Shown: piece by piece, positions 16,052 through 23,820 of the stretch
Layout: each line of letters starts with the position of its first letter
Position numbering within the stretch: the stretch's first letter is position 1
NCBI GenBank assembly: GCA_023387335.1
Contig: JAEWIF010000025.1
Span: 1-43,868 of the forward strand
Length of the DNA stretch: 43,868 nucleotides
From: Pseudomonadota bacterium
Lineage (GTDB): Bacteria; Pseudomonadota; Gammaproteobacteria; Burkholderiales; Burkholderiaceae_C
Direction of reading: 5' to 3'
Notes under the pieces: model-generated
Databases searched by the model: none
The model's input: only the letters and a program-made list of their open reading frames with translations
What the model was told of the DNA's origin: nothing
Position numbers and translations under genes: made by a program

Positions 16052-16872
16052 GGCGCGCCCCTTCCCGCAGCCATGGCCATCGCGGCCCAGGCTCCCGGCA
16101 AACCGATCCGCTCCGGGGCCAGCGGCTGCTGCACGCCGACGCAGGCGTCGGGAACGATCAGCACGTCGCTGCTGCCCCAGCTGAGCACGCGATGGGCCAC
16201 GCTGCCGCAGAGGAAGTCTTCCCAAGCGGACCTGCGCCGCTTGCCCACCACGACGAGGTCGGCGCCGGTGCGCTGCTGGCGCAGCACGGTCTGCCACCCG
16301 GCGTCGCCGCGTCCGAGCGCGGTCCGCGTCCTGTCGCGGCGCGGGCCGAACGATTCCTGGAAGGCGGACATGTCCTTCTGCGCGCGGCGGCGGCGCTTCG
16401 CGCGGAAAGACCGGACGGACTGCTCGTCCGTTTCCGCGGAGCGCAGGCGGGCCTCGTCCGCGGTGCTGACCGCATGGAACAGCTCCACCTGCGCGAGCGG
16501 ATCCAGGTTCGCCGCGATCCGGGCCATCGCCTGCGACCGCGGCGTGAAGTCCACGGCCACCAGCACCTTCGAGTAATGGGCACGCTGCGATCGGCGAACG
16601 ACGAGCACGGGCGTGTCGAGGCGGCGCAGCAGGCCGAGCACGGCGCGTCCGCGCAGGAAGGCCGGCATCGAGCGCTCGTGCCGGTGCGCCACCACGATGA
16701 GGTCCGCGCCTTCGGCTTCGCCGGCGATGTCGGCCAGCTTCCCGGCGCCCGCGGGCACGTGCATCAGCTTCAGCGTGGCCCGGTGCACGGCCGCGAGGTG
16801 GAGGGCCCGGCGCACCGCGATGTTCTGCGACCCCGAGAGATCCGAGAGGACCAGGATGGATCCGATGCGCAT
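16048..16872 (-). CDS. Universal stress protein (UspA family), second of three
   Basis: The 274-residue tandem Usp protein has GGGGAGG seven bases before ATG 16872. Domain 1 starts at GSILVLSDLSGSQNIAVRRAL and domain 2 at YSKVLVAVDFTPRSQAMARIA. Near the C-terminus VVGKRRRSAWEDFLCGSVAHRVL resembles the ATP loop, but an arginine stands where the second glycine of Gx2Gx9GS belongs. A basic insert (FRAKRRRRAQKD) joins the halves. It sits between two paralogues with a 1-bp gap and a 4-bp overlap. Confidence 0.88.
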   Translation of the reverse strand: MRIGSILVLSDLSGSQNIAVRRALHLAAVHRATLKLMHVPAGAGKLADIAGEAEGADLIVVAHRHERSMPAFLRGRAVLGLLRRLDTPVLVVRRSQRAHYSKVLVAVDFTPRSQAMARIAANLDPLAQVELFHAVSTADEARLRSAETDEQSVRSFRAKRRRRAQKDMSAFQESFGPRRDRTRTALGRGDAGWQTVLRQQRTGADLVVVGKRRRSAWEDFLCGSVAHRVLSWGSSDVLIVPDACVGVQQPLAPERIGLPGAWAAMAMAAGRGAP

Positions 16873-16873
16873 C

Positions 16874-17785
16874 TCAGGCCTCCCCTTGCCGCGTCAGGGG
16901 CAGCACGAGCAGGTCGGCTTCCGCTTCCCGGACCAGGTCCTGCACGAGGCCGCCGCAGAACACGTCGCCGAACGCCGAGCGCCGCCCGGAGCCGATGACG
17001 ATGAGCTGCGCGTTGTGCCCGCGTGCCGCATCGAGCACGCGCCGCGAAACGTGGCCGAACGCGATCAGGCCGGAAGCGCCCGAACCGCGCGCGCCCGCGC
17101 GATCGATCAGGGCCTCGATCTCCAGGTGAGCGCGCTCCAGGCGCCGCTGGCGATGCAGGCTCACGGTGAGATCGGAAACGTCCGCGAGGCGCAGCGAACC
17201 TTCCGCGCCGGGCTCGAGCACGTGGAACACGCGCAGGGCCTGCCCGCGCGCCATGAAGCGCGCGGCGCCGATCTGGCGCTCGGCATCGGCATCCAGCTTC
17301 ACGGACGCGAGCACGCGCCGGTAGCTCGCGTTCGCCGGCCGGCGCACCACCAGCAGCGGGATCGACAGCCAGCGCAGCATGCGTTCGGGCAGCGTGCCCA
17401 GCACCTTGTCGGCCCACGATTCGCTGGGCTGGCGCGGCACCACGACCAGGTCCTTGCCGGCGGCGAGCGCGGTCACGCACTCGCGCATCTCGCTGGTGAT
17501 CGCGGTCGTGCTCGCGCGGACCTGGATGCGGGTTTCCAGCTGGAGCGCCAGTTCCTGCAGCAGGGCCTTCGCCGCCGCGGCATCGGCCGCGTGCGACTGG
17601 AGGCTCACCAGGTGCAGCGGCCTGCCATGGTCGCGCGCGACCAGCGCCGCGCGCCACGCGGCGTTGATGCCGCCGGCGGTGGGGTCGATGAAAGCGAGGA
17701 CGCCGTCGGAAGGGACGGGGGGCGCCGTGGCAACCGACGGCGTGCGGATGGTGTCGAGCTCGAGCTCGGAAGAGGTGATGTCCAC
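16874..17785 (-). CDS. Universal stress protein (UspA family), first of three
   Basis: The protein has 303 residues from GTG 17785 (AGGGA a few bases upstream). It has a 25-residue Thr/Ser/Pro-rich N-terminal extension, then two Usp domains (VLAFIDPTAGGINAAWRAA; YRRVLASVKLDADAERQIG). The C-terminal loop GSGRRSAFGDVFCGGLV has Arg for the second glycine and Gly for the final Ser of the ATP motif. As first gene of the operon it follows a candidate promoter at 17946-17974. Confidence 0.87.
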   Translation of the reverse strand: MDITSSELELDTIRTPSVATAPPVPSDGVLAFIDPTAGGINAAWRAALVARDHGRPLHLVSLQSHAADAAAAKALLQELALQLETRIQVRASTTAITSEMRECVTALAAGKDLVVVPRQPSESWADKVLGTLPERMLRWLSIPLLVVRRPANASYRRVLASVKLDADAERQIGAARFMARGQALRVFHVLEPGAEGSLRLADVSDLTVSLHRQRRLERAHLEIEALIDRAGARGSGASGLIAFGHVSRRVLDAARGHNAQLIVIGSGRRSAFGDVFCGGLVQDLVREAEADLLVLPLTRQGEA

Positions 17786-18206
17786 ACACGATCCCTGAAC
17801 GAGGTGCCGCCTGTCCGGGCAGGGGCGACCGGCGCTGTCCGGGGGCCCGGCGATTCAGGGTGCGCGTGAGAGGAGGTGAATCGCCGGGTCAGGGAAGTGC
17901 TGTCTGAAGCGGCAGCGAAGAAAGGGTGGACTTGTTCACGCGCCGAGTCTAGGAAGACTTCCCCCTTTCGACAAACGGGTCCCCGCAAAGACCCACCAAT
18001 CCTTGCCAGATTGGGCGCTTTGCGGAAGGTCCGCTTCTATACTTCGCGCCGTGAACTCCAGGCTCCTTTCCTACCGCACGCTCGCACATCCCTGAGCCCG
18101 GCGGTCGTCTTCCTCTCCCTTCTTCAGCGCTGACACTCCGACCGCCGGGCTTACGCCTTGCGCATAGCCGCGTCCACCTCCACGGCGGGACGCACGGAGT
18201 GCCTGC
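17786..18206 (+). promoter_or_regulatory. 421-bp divergent gap: -10 element and structured leader of the solenoid gene
   Basis: This is the only gap over 300 bases. Its left part holds the leader and promoter of the stress-protein operon. On the plus strand TATACT (18038-18043) is a good -10 without a good -35. Transcription from about 18050 would give a 157-base leader. Within it AGCCCGGCGGTCG (18095-18107) and CGACCGCCGGGCT (18139-18151) form a perfect 13-bp inverted repeat around a 31-base pyrimidine-rich loop. A second weaker pair, GCGTCC/GGACGC, lies just before the ribosome site GGAG (18196-18199). I match no known riboswitch class. Confidence 0.5.
17946..17974 (-). promoter_or_regulatory. 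Candidate sigma-70 promoter of the stress-protein operon
   Basis: On the minus strand TTGTCG (17974-17969) and TAGACT (17951-17946) are 17 bases apart, each with four of six consensus matches. Transcription would start near 17938, giving a leader of about 150 bases. In that leader CCCTGAA and TTCAGGG form a distant 7-bp inverted repeat, a minor structure. Confidence 0.4.
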
Positions 18207-19088
18207 ATGGACTTCACCACCGCTTTCATCCGCGCGAAAGGCCCTTGCGCGTCCGGCTTCCGCTGGTATCTGCGCCACCACGACCAGGGCGCTTCCTATC
18301 AGCAGGTCCTCGATTCGCTGGTCGAGGCCGGCCGCGTCGACGACGCCTGCTGGCTGCTGGAGCAGCTCGGCCCGACCACGACCGTGCTGCGCGTGGACGA
18401 GCTCGTCGGCGACGCCGTCGTGTTCGCCGGAACGATAGAAACACGGCGCGGCATCGACGTGGGCACCGTCGTGCGCGCGGGACTCGCCATCCGCAGCGGC
18501 GCGAGTATCTGCGCGGGCACCGCCATCGTCGCCGGCGGCGACGTGCGCGCGCGCGGCATCGTGCGGTCAGGAGGTCCCCTCCACGTCTCGGGCGACGTGT
18601 GGGCCGGATCGGGCGTGCAGGCGGAAGGGCGCTTCCATTGCGCGGGCCGGCTCAAGGCAGGCTCCATGGTCTCGATCGGCAGCCACCTGGAAGTGCAGGG
18701 CGACGTCACCGTGCGCGACGACCTCTTGGTGGAAGGCGATGCGGAGTGCACGAAGGCGCTGCGCGTCGCGGGCCGCATCGCGGTGAGCGGCGCCCTGCGG
18801 GCCGGCCACGGCATCGAATGCGGACAGGCCCTCTCGGCCGGCGGCCACCTCGAGGCCGGGCTCGGCATCCGCGCGAGCGGCGACATCGGCGCGGGCGGCG
18901 CGATCCGCGCGGGCGAGAGCATCCGCACGCCGGGCGTGTTGCGCGCCGGCGCGGGTTACGGCATCTATGCCGGCCTGGGCGTTCCGCTCGACGCGTGGGA
19001 GACCAGCGCGCTCGTCTCCGCCGCATCGCGGCCGGACCACCTGCTCAGCGGGCGCTGGTGCGGCGCGGCGCTGGCGATGGGGGACTGA
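18207..19088 (+). CDS. Hexapeptide beta-solenoid protein with conserved N-terminal helical domain, function unknown
   Basis: The protein has 293 residues; GGAG lies seven bases before ATG 18207. Residues 1-66 form a helical domain (FIRAKGPCASGFRWYLRHH, then SYQQVLDSLVEAGRVDDACW). From residue 69 to about 256 the chain divides into some 30 unbroken hexads with hydrophobic residues at positions 3 and 5 and Gly or Ala at 1 and 6 (for example GDVWAG, GRLKAG, GHLEAG, GDIGAG, GAIRAG). That is the pattern of a stacked beta-helix, comparable to bactofilins or hexapeptide-repeat proteins. No transferase catalytic residues are evident. I recall proteobacterial and prophage proteins with a similar KPCxxGYxWF domain plus KAGxGI repeats, without known function. 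The GNAT-like gene one base downstream is a likely partner. Confidence 0.75.
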   Translation: MDFTTAFIRAKGPCASGFRWYLRHHDQGASYQQVLDSLVEAGRVDDACWLLEQLGPTTTVLRVDELVGDAVVFAGTIETRRGIDVGTVVRAGLAIRSGASICAGTAIVAGGDVRARGIVRSGGPLHVSGDVWAGSGVQAEGRFHCAGRLKAGSMVSIGSHLEVQGDVTVRDDLLVEGDAECTKALRVAGRIAVSGALRAGHGIECGQALSAGGHLEAGLGIRASGDIGAGGAIRAGESIRTPGVLRAGAGYGIYAGLGVPLDAWETSALVSAASRPDHLLSGRWCGAALAMGD

Positions 19089-19089
19089 G

Positions 19090-19692
19090 ATGCGCATCGA
19101 CGTCCAGGTGCCCACGGCGAATGTCGAAGCCGAACTGGAGCGCATCGAGTCGCGATTGCAGGCCGCGGGTCGACCGCTGCGAAGCATGGAGGCGCTGGAT
19201 CTGCGGATGCCCGGCCTCGTCTTCCGGCATCGGGAGGCCGACGGCGAGCATTTCGTCTACGCGCAGGACGCCGCCAGCGGGCGGCTGGCGGGCTGCACGG
19301 TGTTCAACCGGCTCGTCGAGCTCGACCGGCGCGCGGACCGCGTGCTGCGCAGTCCGCATTCGAAGTACGGGCGCATTCATCAACGCCGCGGCATCGCGAG
19401 CGCGGTGTACCGGTGGGCGCTGGGGCAGGGCATCTGCCTGCTGTCGGGCCCTCGCCAGTCGCCGGGCGCGCACGCGCTCTGGCATTCGCTGGGGAAGGAG
19501 CATCCGCTGGGGTACGTCGAGATGCAGGACAAGGTCCTGCGCTACCTGGGCGAGGAAGTCGGCGCGGACCGGCTCGGTGACCTGCACACGCGGATGGTGC
19601 TGCGGGCGTCCGGCTGGGACCTGGAGCGTTTCCTGCGCGAGACCCGCGCGGTCAGCGAATGCGAAGGTGCAGCGATCGCGCCAGGTCCTTGA
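19090..19692 (+). CDS. GNAT-like acyltransferase fold protein paired with the solenoid protein
   Basis: The protein has 200 residues from ATG 19090, whose first base directly follows the solenoid gene after a 1-bp gap. The core RRGIASAVYRWALGQG (about 98-113) resembles the acyl-CoA-binding R/QxxGxA turn and helix of GNAT enzymes. It is followed by ICLLSGPRQSPGAHALWHSLG, which resembles the strand and helix after it. The N-terminal 45 residues are a strand plus long helix (VEAELERIESRLQAAG). It is soluble and cytoplasmic. The assignment is by motif only; substrate and activity are unknown. The last 41 bases overlap the convergent tctC gene. Confidence 0.6.
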   Translation: MRIDVQVPTANVEAELERIESRLQAAGRPLRSMEALDLRMPGLVFRHREADGEHFVYAQDAASGRLAGCTVFNRLVELDRRADRVLRSPHSKYGRIHQRRGIASAVYRWALGQGICLLSGPRQSPGAHALWHSLGKEHPLGYVEMQDKVLRYLGEEVGADRLGDLHTRMVLRASGWDLERFLRETRAVSECEGAAIAPGP

Positions 19693-20635
19693 ACTGCTCG
19701 ACCTGGCCTTCGACGTAGTCGTCGAGCTCCGGCCCCGTCAGTGCATGCGGCTGCACGCCGTAACGCTCGAGCAGCCGCGCGTATTCCGGGCTCTGCATGA
19801 TGCGCCGAAGGGTGAGCGCCCAGGCGTCGCGGTCGCGGGCGCTGACGCCCGGCCCCATGTACAGGCCGCGCACCGTGGACCAGACCAGGTCCACGCCCTG
19901 TTCGCGCGCGGTGGGCACGTCCGAGAACCGGCCGGGCAGCCGCCGCGGCGCCAGCACCGCGATCAGTTTCAGCTCGCCGTCGGCCAGCGCTTCCGACGCT
20001 TCCAGCACGTCGCCGCAGAACACGTCGACATGGCCGCCCTTGAGCGCGGCCAGCGCCTGGCCGCCGCCCTCGAAGGCGACGAATCGCATGGAGCGGTGAT
20101 CGCTTCCCGCCAGCTTGACCAGCAGTGCGGCCTTGACCCAGTCCTGGCTGCCGACCGTTCCGCCCGCGCCGAACACGGCCGCCGCCGGATTCCTGCGCAG
20201 CTGTTCGCGCAGCGCCTGCAGGGTCTGAAAGCGCGAATCCCTGCGCACGGCGATCGCGCCGTACTCCAGGCCCAGCGTCGCCAGCCAGCGCACCGCGCTG
20301 GGCGGGTGCCGGCCGAACTTGCCTTGCGCCAGGTTCAGCAGCGACCCGGAGGAGAAGGCCACGAAGGTCCGCGGGTCCGCCCACTGCTGGGTCACCGCAC
20401 GGTCGAAAGCGAGCGCCCCGATGCCGCCGGGGAGGTACTTCAACTCGACCTCGGCGGTGGGATTCGGCAAGGGCAACCGCAGCATGTCGCGCAGCAGCCG
20501 GCAGGTGAGGTCGAAGCCGCCGCCCGGCTTGGCGGGCGCGATGCAGTCGACTTTCGGGCCGGCGGCCGCGGCGCCGGCGCGCGTGAGCCACGGCCAGCCG
20601 AGGGCGAAGGAGAGGACGGAGCGCCTAAGCATCAT
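19652..20635 (-). CDS. tctC: TctC-type tricarboxylate-binding periplasmic receptor
   Basis: The 327-residue protein starts at ATG 20635 (MMLRRSVLSF) with a signal peptide ending near AGAAAAG. The start of the mature chain, CIAPAKPGGGFDLTCRLLRDM, is the hallmark of true TctC proteins, closer to the Salmonella citrate receptor than the generic Bug pattern. It should bind citrate or a related tricarboxylate in the periplasm. It is the last of four co-directional genes with a TctE/TctD-like pair; its start overlaps the kinase stop by 11 bases. The TctA and TctB membrane subunits are absent from the window. The 3' end overlaps the GNAT-like gene by 41 bases. Confidence 0.88.
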   Translation of the reverse strand: MMLRRSVLSFALGWPWLTRAGAAAAGPKVDCIAPAKPGGGFDLTCRLLRDMLRLPLPNPTAEVELKYLPGGIGALAFDRAVTQQWADPRTFVAFSSGSLLNLAQGKFGRHPPSAVRWLATLGLEYGAIAVRRDSRFQTLQALREQLRRNPAAAVFGAGGTVGSQDWVKAALLVKLAGSDHRSMRFVAFEGGGQALAALKGGHVDVFCGDVLEASEALADGELKLIAVLAPRRLPGRFSDVPTAREQGVDLVWSTVRGLYMGPGVSARDRDAWALTLRRIMQSPEYARLLERYGVQPHALTGPELDDYVEGQVEQFKDLARSLHLRIR

Positions 20636-22037
20636 GGGTTGCCCCGTCGCCCGCGGGGCGCGGCCACCGGATCGTCGCCAGCAGGCCGCGGCCGTCGCGC
20701 CCGGCCTGCAGCCGCAGCTCCCCACCGTGCCGGGCGGCCACGGAACCCGCGATCGCCAGGCCCAGGCCCGACCCGGCCCCGCGCGCATCGCCGCCGCGCA
20801 CGAACCGGCTGCCGGCGCCGGTGCGCAGGCCGGCCGGCAGGCCGGGTCCGTGGTCGTCGACGCCGAGGCTCCAGCCTTGCGCGTCCTGCGTCGCGATCAG
20901 CGTCACGCTGCCTTCGGGGACATAGGCGAGCGCGTTGGCCAGCAGGTTCGTGACCGCCTCCCGCAGCAGTTCGGCATCGCCCCACGCGCGCTGCGACGAC
21001 GCCTCGACGCCGAGGTCGAGGCCCTTGGCGCGTGCCATCGGCAGGAACTGTCGCGCCACGCCGTCCAGCAGCTCGCCCAGGTCGAACCAGGCGGGCTGCA
21101 GGTCCGCGGTGTCGCTGCGGGCCAGGGCCAGCAGCTGGTTGGTGCTGCGCACCGCCCGCTGCAGCTCGTGCGACAGGGCGGCGAGCGTGGCGTGCACCTG
21201 CGCCGGCTCGGCTTCGCGCAAGGCGAAGTCCACCTGCATGCGCAGCGTGGTCAGGTGCGTGCGCAGCTGGTGGGACGCATCGTCCAGGAAGCTCCGCTGG
21301 CGCGAGGCCAGTTCGCCGACGCGCCGCATGTGCTGGTTCATCGCTTCGGCCAGCGGACGCACATCCGCCGGCAGGCCCTCGGCCGGCAACGGAGCGAGCA
21401 CGCCCGGCTTGCGTTCCGCGAGCTCCCGCGACACCGAAGCGATGGGACGCAGCACGAAGACCACCGCGCCGACCGCCAGGCCGATCGCCAGCAGCAGGAA
21501 CGCGAAGTTGGACACGAAGGCGCGCTGCAGGAACACGCGGCGGAAGTCGTCGCGCGACTGCGTGCTCTCGGCCACCTGGATCACCACGCCGCTGGACCCC
21601 GAGCCGGCCGCCGGCCGCTCGAGCTCGCGCGTGTACGCCACCACCCGCACCGGCGCGCCGAAGTAGGTGCCGTCGTAGAACTGGGGCACGCCCGGGCGCA
21701 AGGGTCGCGGGGGCGCGGGCAGGTCGGCGCTGCCCAGTTCCACCAGGCCGTCGGCCGAGGCCACGCGGTAGTGCACCGGGCCGCTGGCGCTGAGCTCGAA
21801 GAACTCGAACAGGCGGTAGGGCAGTTCCACCGCCAGTCCGCCGGCTTCGGTGGACACGCTCGCATCGATGGCCTTGAGCGCGCCGAGCAGGGAGCGGTCA
21901 TAGGCGGTGTCGGCGGCACGCCGCACGTCGTGCGCGCGCACCTGCATCTCCGCCACCGAGAGCACCAGCAGCGTAGGCACCAGCAGCAGCAGGAGCGCGT
22001 GCGCCAGGCGCAGCTGCCTAAGCCGCTTCCAGCGCAT
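20625..22037 (-). CDS. tctE: TctE-like sensor histidine kinase
   Basis: The 470-residue protein has transmembrane helices at about 12-31 and 176-198 enclosing a 145-residue periplasmic domain of the 2CSK_N type (ending YDGTYFGAPVRVVAYTRELE). HisKA follows with H256 in FLDDASHQLRTHLTTL. The HATPase has NLLANALAYVPEG, DDHGPGLP and GSGLGLAIAG. It overlaps the regulator gene by 20 bases and tctC by 11. TctE-type kinases respond to tricarboxylates, and in Bordetella BctC/BctE the loaded receptor is thought to help signalling; the same is inferred here. Confidence 0.9.
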   Translation of the reverse strand: MRWKRLRQLRLAHALLLLLVPTLLVLSVAEMQVRAHDVRRAADTAYDRSLLGALKAIDASVSTEAGGLAVELPYRLFEFFELSASGPVHYRVASADGLVELGSADLPAPPRPLRPGVPQFYDGTYFGAPVRVVAYTRELERPAAGSGSSGVVIQVAESTQSRDDFRRVFLQRAFVSNFAFLLLAIGLAVGAVVFVLRPIASVSRELAERKPGVLAPLPAEGLPADVRPLAEAMNQHMRRVGELASRQRSFLDDASHQLRTHLTTLRMQVDFALREAEPAQVHATLAALSHELQRAVRSTNQLLALARSDTADLQPAWFDLGELLDGVARQFLPMARAKGLDLGVEASSQRAWGDAELLREAVTNLLANALAYVPEGSVTLIATQDAQGWSLGVDDHGPGLPAGLRTGAGSRFVRGGDARGAGSGLGLAIAGSVAARHGGELRLQAGRDGRGLLATIRWPRPAGDGATHDA

Positions 22038-22683
22038 AGCCCAGGCCGCGGTAGGTGGCGATGCGCAGGCCGGTGCCGTCGACGCGCTTGCGCAGCCGGT
22101 GCACGATCACCTCCACGGCTTCGGGATGGATGTCCTTCTCGTCGGAGACGATGCGCTCCAGGATCTGCTGCTTGGACATCGGCTCGCCCGCGTGCTGCAG
22201 CAGCACCAGCAGCACGGCCGATTCGCGCGGCGTGAGGGCCAGGGGCTGGCCCGCCAGCGCGAACCGCTGCGTGGCCATGTCATGGGACAGCGGGCCGCAG
22301 GCCATTCGCGCCGCCGCCGCGCCGCGCGCGCGCCGCAGCAGCGCATGCAGCCGCGCCTGCAGCTCCTCCAGCTCGAAGGGCTTGGCCAGGAAATCGTCGG
22401 CGCCCAGGTGGAACGAACGCACCTTCTCGGCCAATCCGTCGCGGGCGGTGAGCACCAGCGTGGGCACGCGGCTGTCGTGGCGGCGGATCTCCCGCAGCAC
22501 CTCCTGGCCGTCGCGGTCGGGCAGCCCGAGGTCCAGCACGATCACGTCGTGCGCGCCCCGGGCCGCGGCGGCGATGGCCGTGCGGCCGCTGTCCACCCAG
22601 TCGACGATGATGCCGGCGCGCTCCAGCACCTTGCTGAGCCACGTGCCCAGGCTGTGTTCGTCTTCGACGAGGAGGATGCGCAT
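22018..22683 (-). CDS. tctD: TctD-like OmpR-family response regulator
   Basis: The 221-residue protein has a receiver domain (LLVEDEHSLG; phosphoacceptor D51 in VLDLGLPDRDG; K101-region FLAKPFELEEL) and an OmpR winged helix (LTPRESAVLLVLLQHAGEP ... VEVIVHRLRKRVDGTGLRI). It lies between a Bug receptor gene (48 bp upstream) and the kinase (20-bp overlap). It probably activates the operon from the tandem CTGAAAG repeats at 23764-23782. Confidence 0.92.
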   Translation of the reverse strand: MRILLVEDEHSLGTWLSKVLERAGIIVDWVDSGRTAIAAAARGAHDVIVLDLGLPDRDGQEVLREIRRHDSRVPTLVLTARDGLAEKVRSFHLGADDFLAKPFELEELQARLHALLRRARGAAAARMACGPLSHDMATQRFALAGQPLALTPRESAVLLVLLQHAGEPMSKQQILERIVSDEKDIHPEAVEVIVHRLRKRVDGTGLRIATYRGLGYALEAA

Positions 22684-22731
22684 CTTCGGTGGGTTGGCGG
22701 CACCTCCTCGCCGAAGCGGCGCGGAGCTGCG

Positions 22732-23709
22732 TTATTCGGCCTTGATTCTGGCCTTTTCCACCACCTGCTTCCAACGCTTCTGTTCGCCGGCGATGAACTG
22801 CGCGAACTGGGCGGGCGAGCCGCCCACCGATTCGGCGGCGTCGTGGTGCAGCCGCTCCAGCGCGGAAGTGGATTTCATCGCCTTCTGCGTCTCGGCGGAC
22901 AGCCGCTCGATGTTGCCCTGCGCCATCGAGGCGGGCGCGAGCATGCCGTACCACTGCGTCATCTCGAAGCCGGGGAAGCCCTGCTCGGCCACCGTCGGCA
23001 CGTCGGGCAACTGCGGCAGGCGGGCGGTGGAACCGGTGGCGATGCAGCGCAGCTTGCCGGCCTTGATGTGCTGCAGGATCGCCGAAGCGCCGACCGATGC
23101 CGCCTCGAGGCGGCCGGCCAGCAGGTCGGTGAGCTGCGGGCCCGTGCCCTTGTACGGGACGTGCGTGATGTCGATGCCGGCCGTCATCTTCAGGTACTCC
23201 ATCGCGAGGTGGCCGGCGCTGCCGTTGCCGGCCGAGCCGTAGTTCATCGAGCCCGGCCTGGCCTTGACCAGCGCGATGAACTCCTTCAGGTCCTTGGCCG
23301 GCACGCCGGGATTCACGACGTAGAGGCTGGGCACCTTGGCCAGCAGGCTCACCGGCTTGAAGTCCTTGTTCGCGTCGTACGGCAGCTTCTCGAACATGTA
23401 CGGGTTCACGGCCAGGGTGCCGATGTGGCCCAGGATCACGGTGTGCTGGTCGTCGGCGCGCGCCACCTCGGACATCGCGATGTTGCCGGCGGCGCCGGGC
23501 TTGTTGTCCACGAAAACGTTCTGGCCCAGCGTCTTGGACAGCTCGACCGCGGCGGCGCGCGCCACGATCTCGGAGCTTCCGCCCGGCGCGAACGGCACGA
23601 CGAAGCGGATCGGCTTGGAGGGCCAGGCCTGCGCGAGGCCCGGCAGGGGCAGCAGGCCCGTGAAGCCGGCTCCGGCGCCGGCGATGAAAAGTCGTCTGGT
23701 GGTTTGCAT
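22732..23709 (-). CDS. Bug/TTT-family periplasmic substrate-binding receptor
   Basis: The 325-residue protein starts at ATG 23709 with AGGAGAC upstream. A signal peptide with two arginines (MQTTRRLFIAGAGAGF) ends near GLAQA. The mature chain shows the family pattern: WPSKPIRFVVPFAPGGSSEI, GQNVFVDNKPGAAGNIAMSEVA, GSAGNGSAGHLAMEYLK, HVPYKGTGPQLTDLLAGR and LPDVPTVAEQGFPGFE. These receptors bind carboxylates, amides or nicotinate-like acids. It heads the operon with tctD, tctE and tctC, so one two-component system is bracketed by two receptors. Confidence 0.92.
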   Translation of the reverse strand: MQTTRRLFIAGAGAGFTGLLPLPGLAQAWPSKPIRFVVPFAPGGSSEIVARAAAVELSKTLGQNVFVDNKPGAAGNIAMSEVARADDQHTVILGHIGTLAVNPYMFEKLPYDANKDFKPVSLLAKVPSLYVVNPGVPAKDLKEFIALVKARPGSMNYGSAGNGSAGHLAMEYLKMTAGIDITHVPYKGTGPQLTDLLAGRLEAASVGASAILQHIKAGKLRCIATGSTARLPQLPDVPTVAEQGFPGFEMTQWYGMLAPASMAQGNIERLSAETQKAMKSTSALERLHHDAAESVGGSPAQFAQFIAGEQKRWKQVVEKARIKAE

Positions 23710-23747
23710 GCGTGTCTCCTGTTCCCGCTGGACGCGGGCGCGGCGGC

Positions 23748-23782
23748 ACACTAGCAAGCGGCTGCTTTCAGGCGGCTTTCAG
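23748..23782 (-). promoter_or_regulatory. Tandem CTGAAAGC repeats and -10 element: predicted TctD-binding promoter
   Basis: On the minus strand CTGAAAGC occurs at 23782-23775 and again at 23771-23764, an 11-bp period. One helical turn is the spacing OmpR/TctD-class regulators use as head-to-tail dimers. Ten bases downstream lies TAGTGT (23753-23748), a plausible -10 for the Bug-tctD-tctE-tctC operon. The repeats then cover the -35 region, as in class II activation. Confidence 0.5.
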
Positions 23783-23820
23783 TTTCCGGCGCCGGGCGCT
23801 CAGCCGGGGACAATCGCGGC

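Noticed and set aside
18003..18043. TTGCCA at 18003 as the -35 for TATACT
   Set aside because: The spacing is 29 bases, far from 16-18; no acceptable -35 was found.
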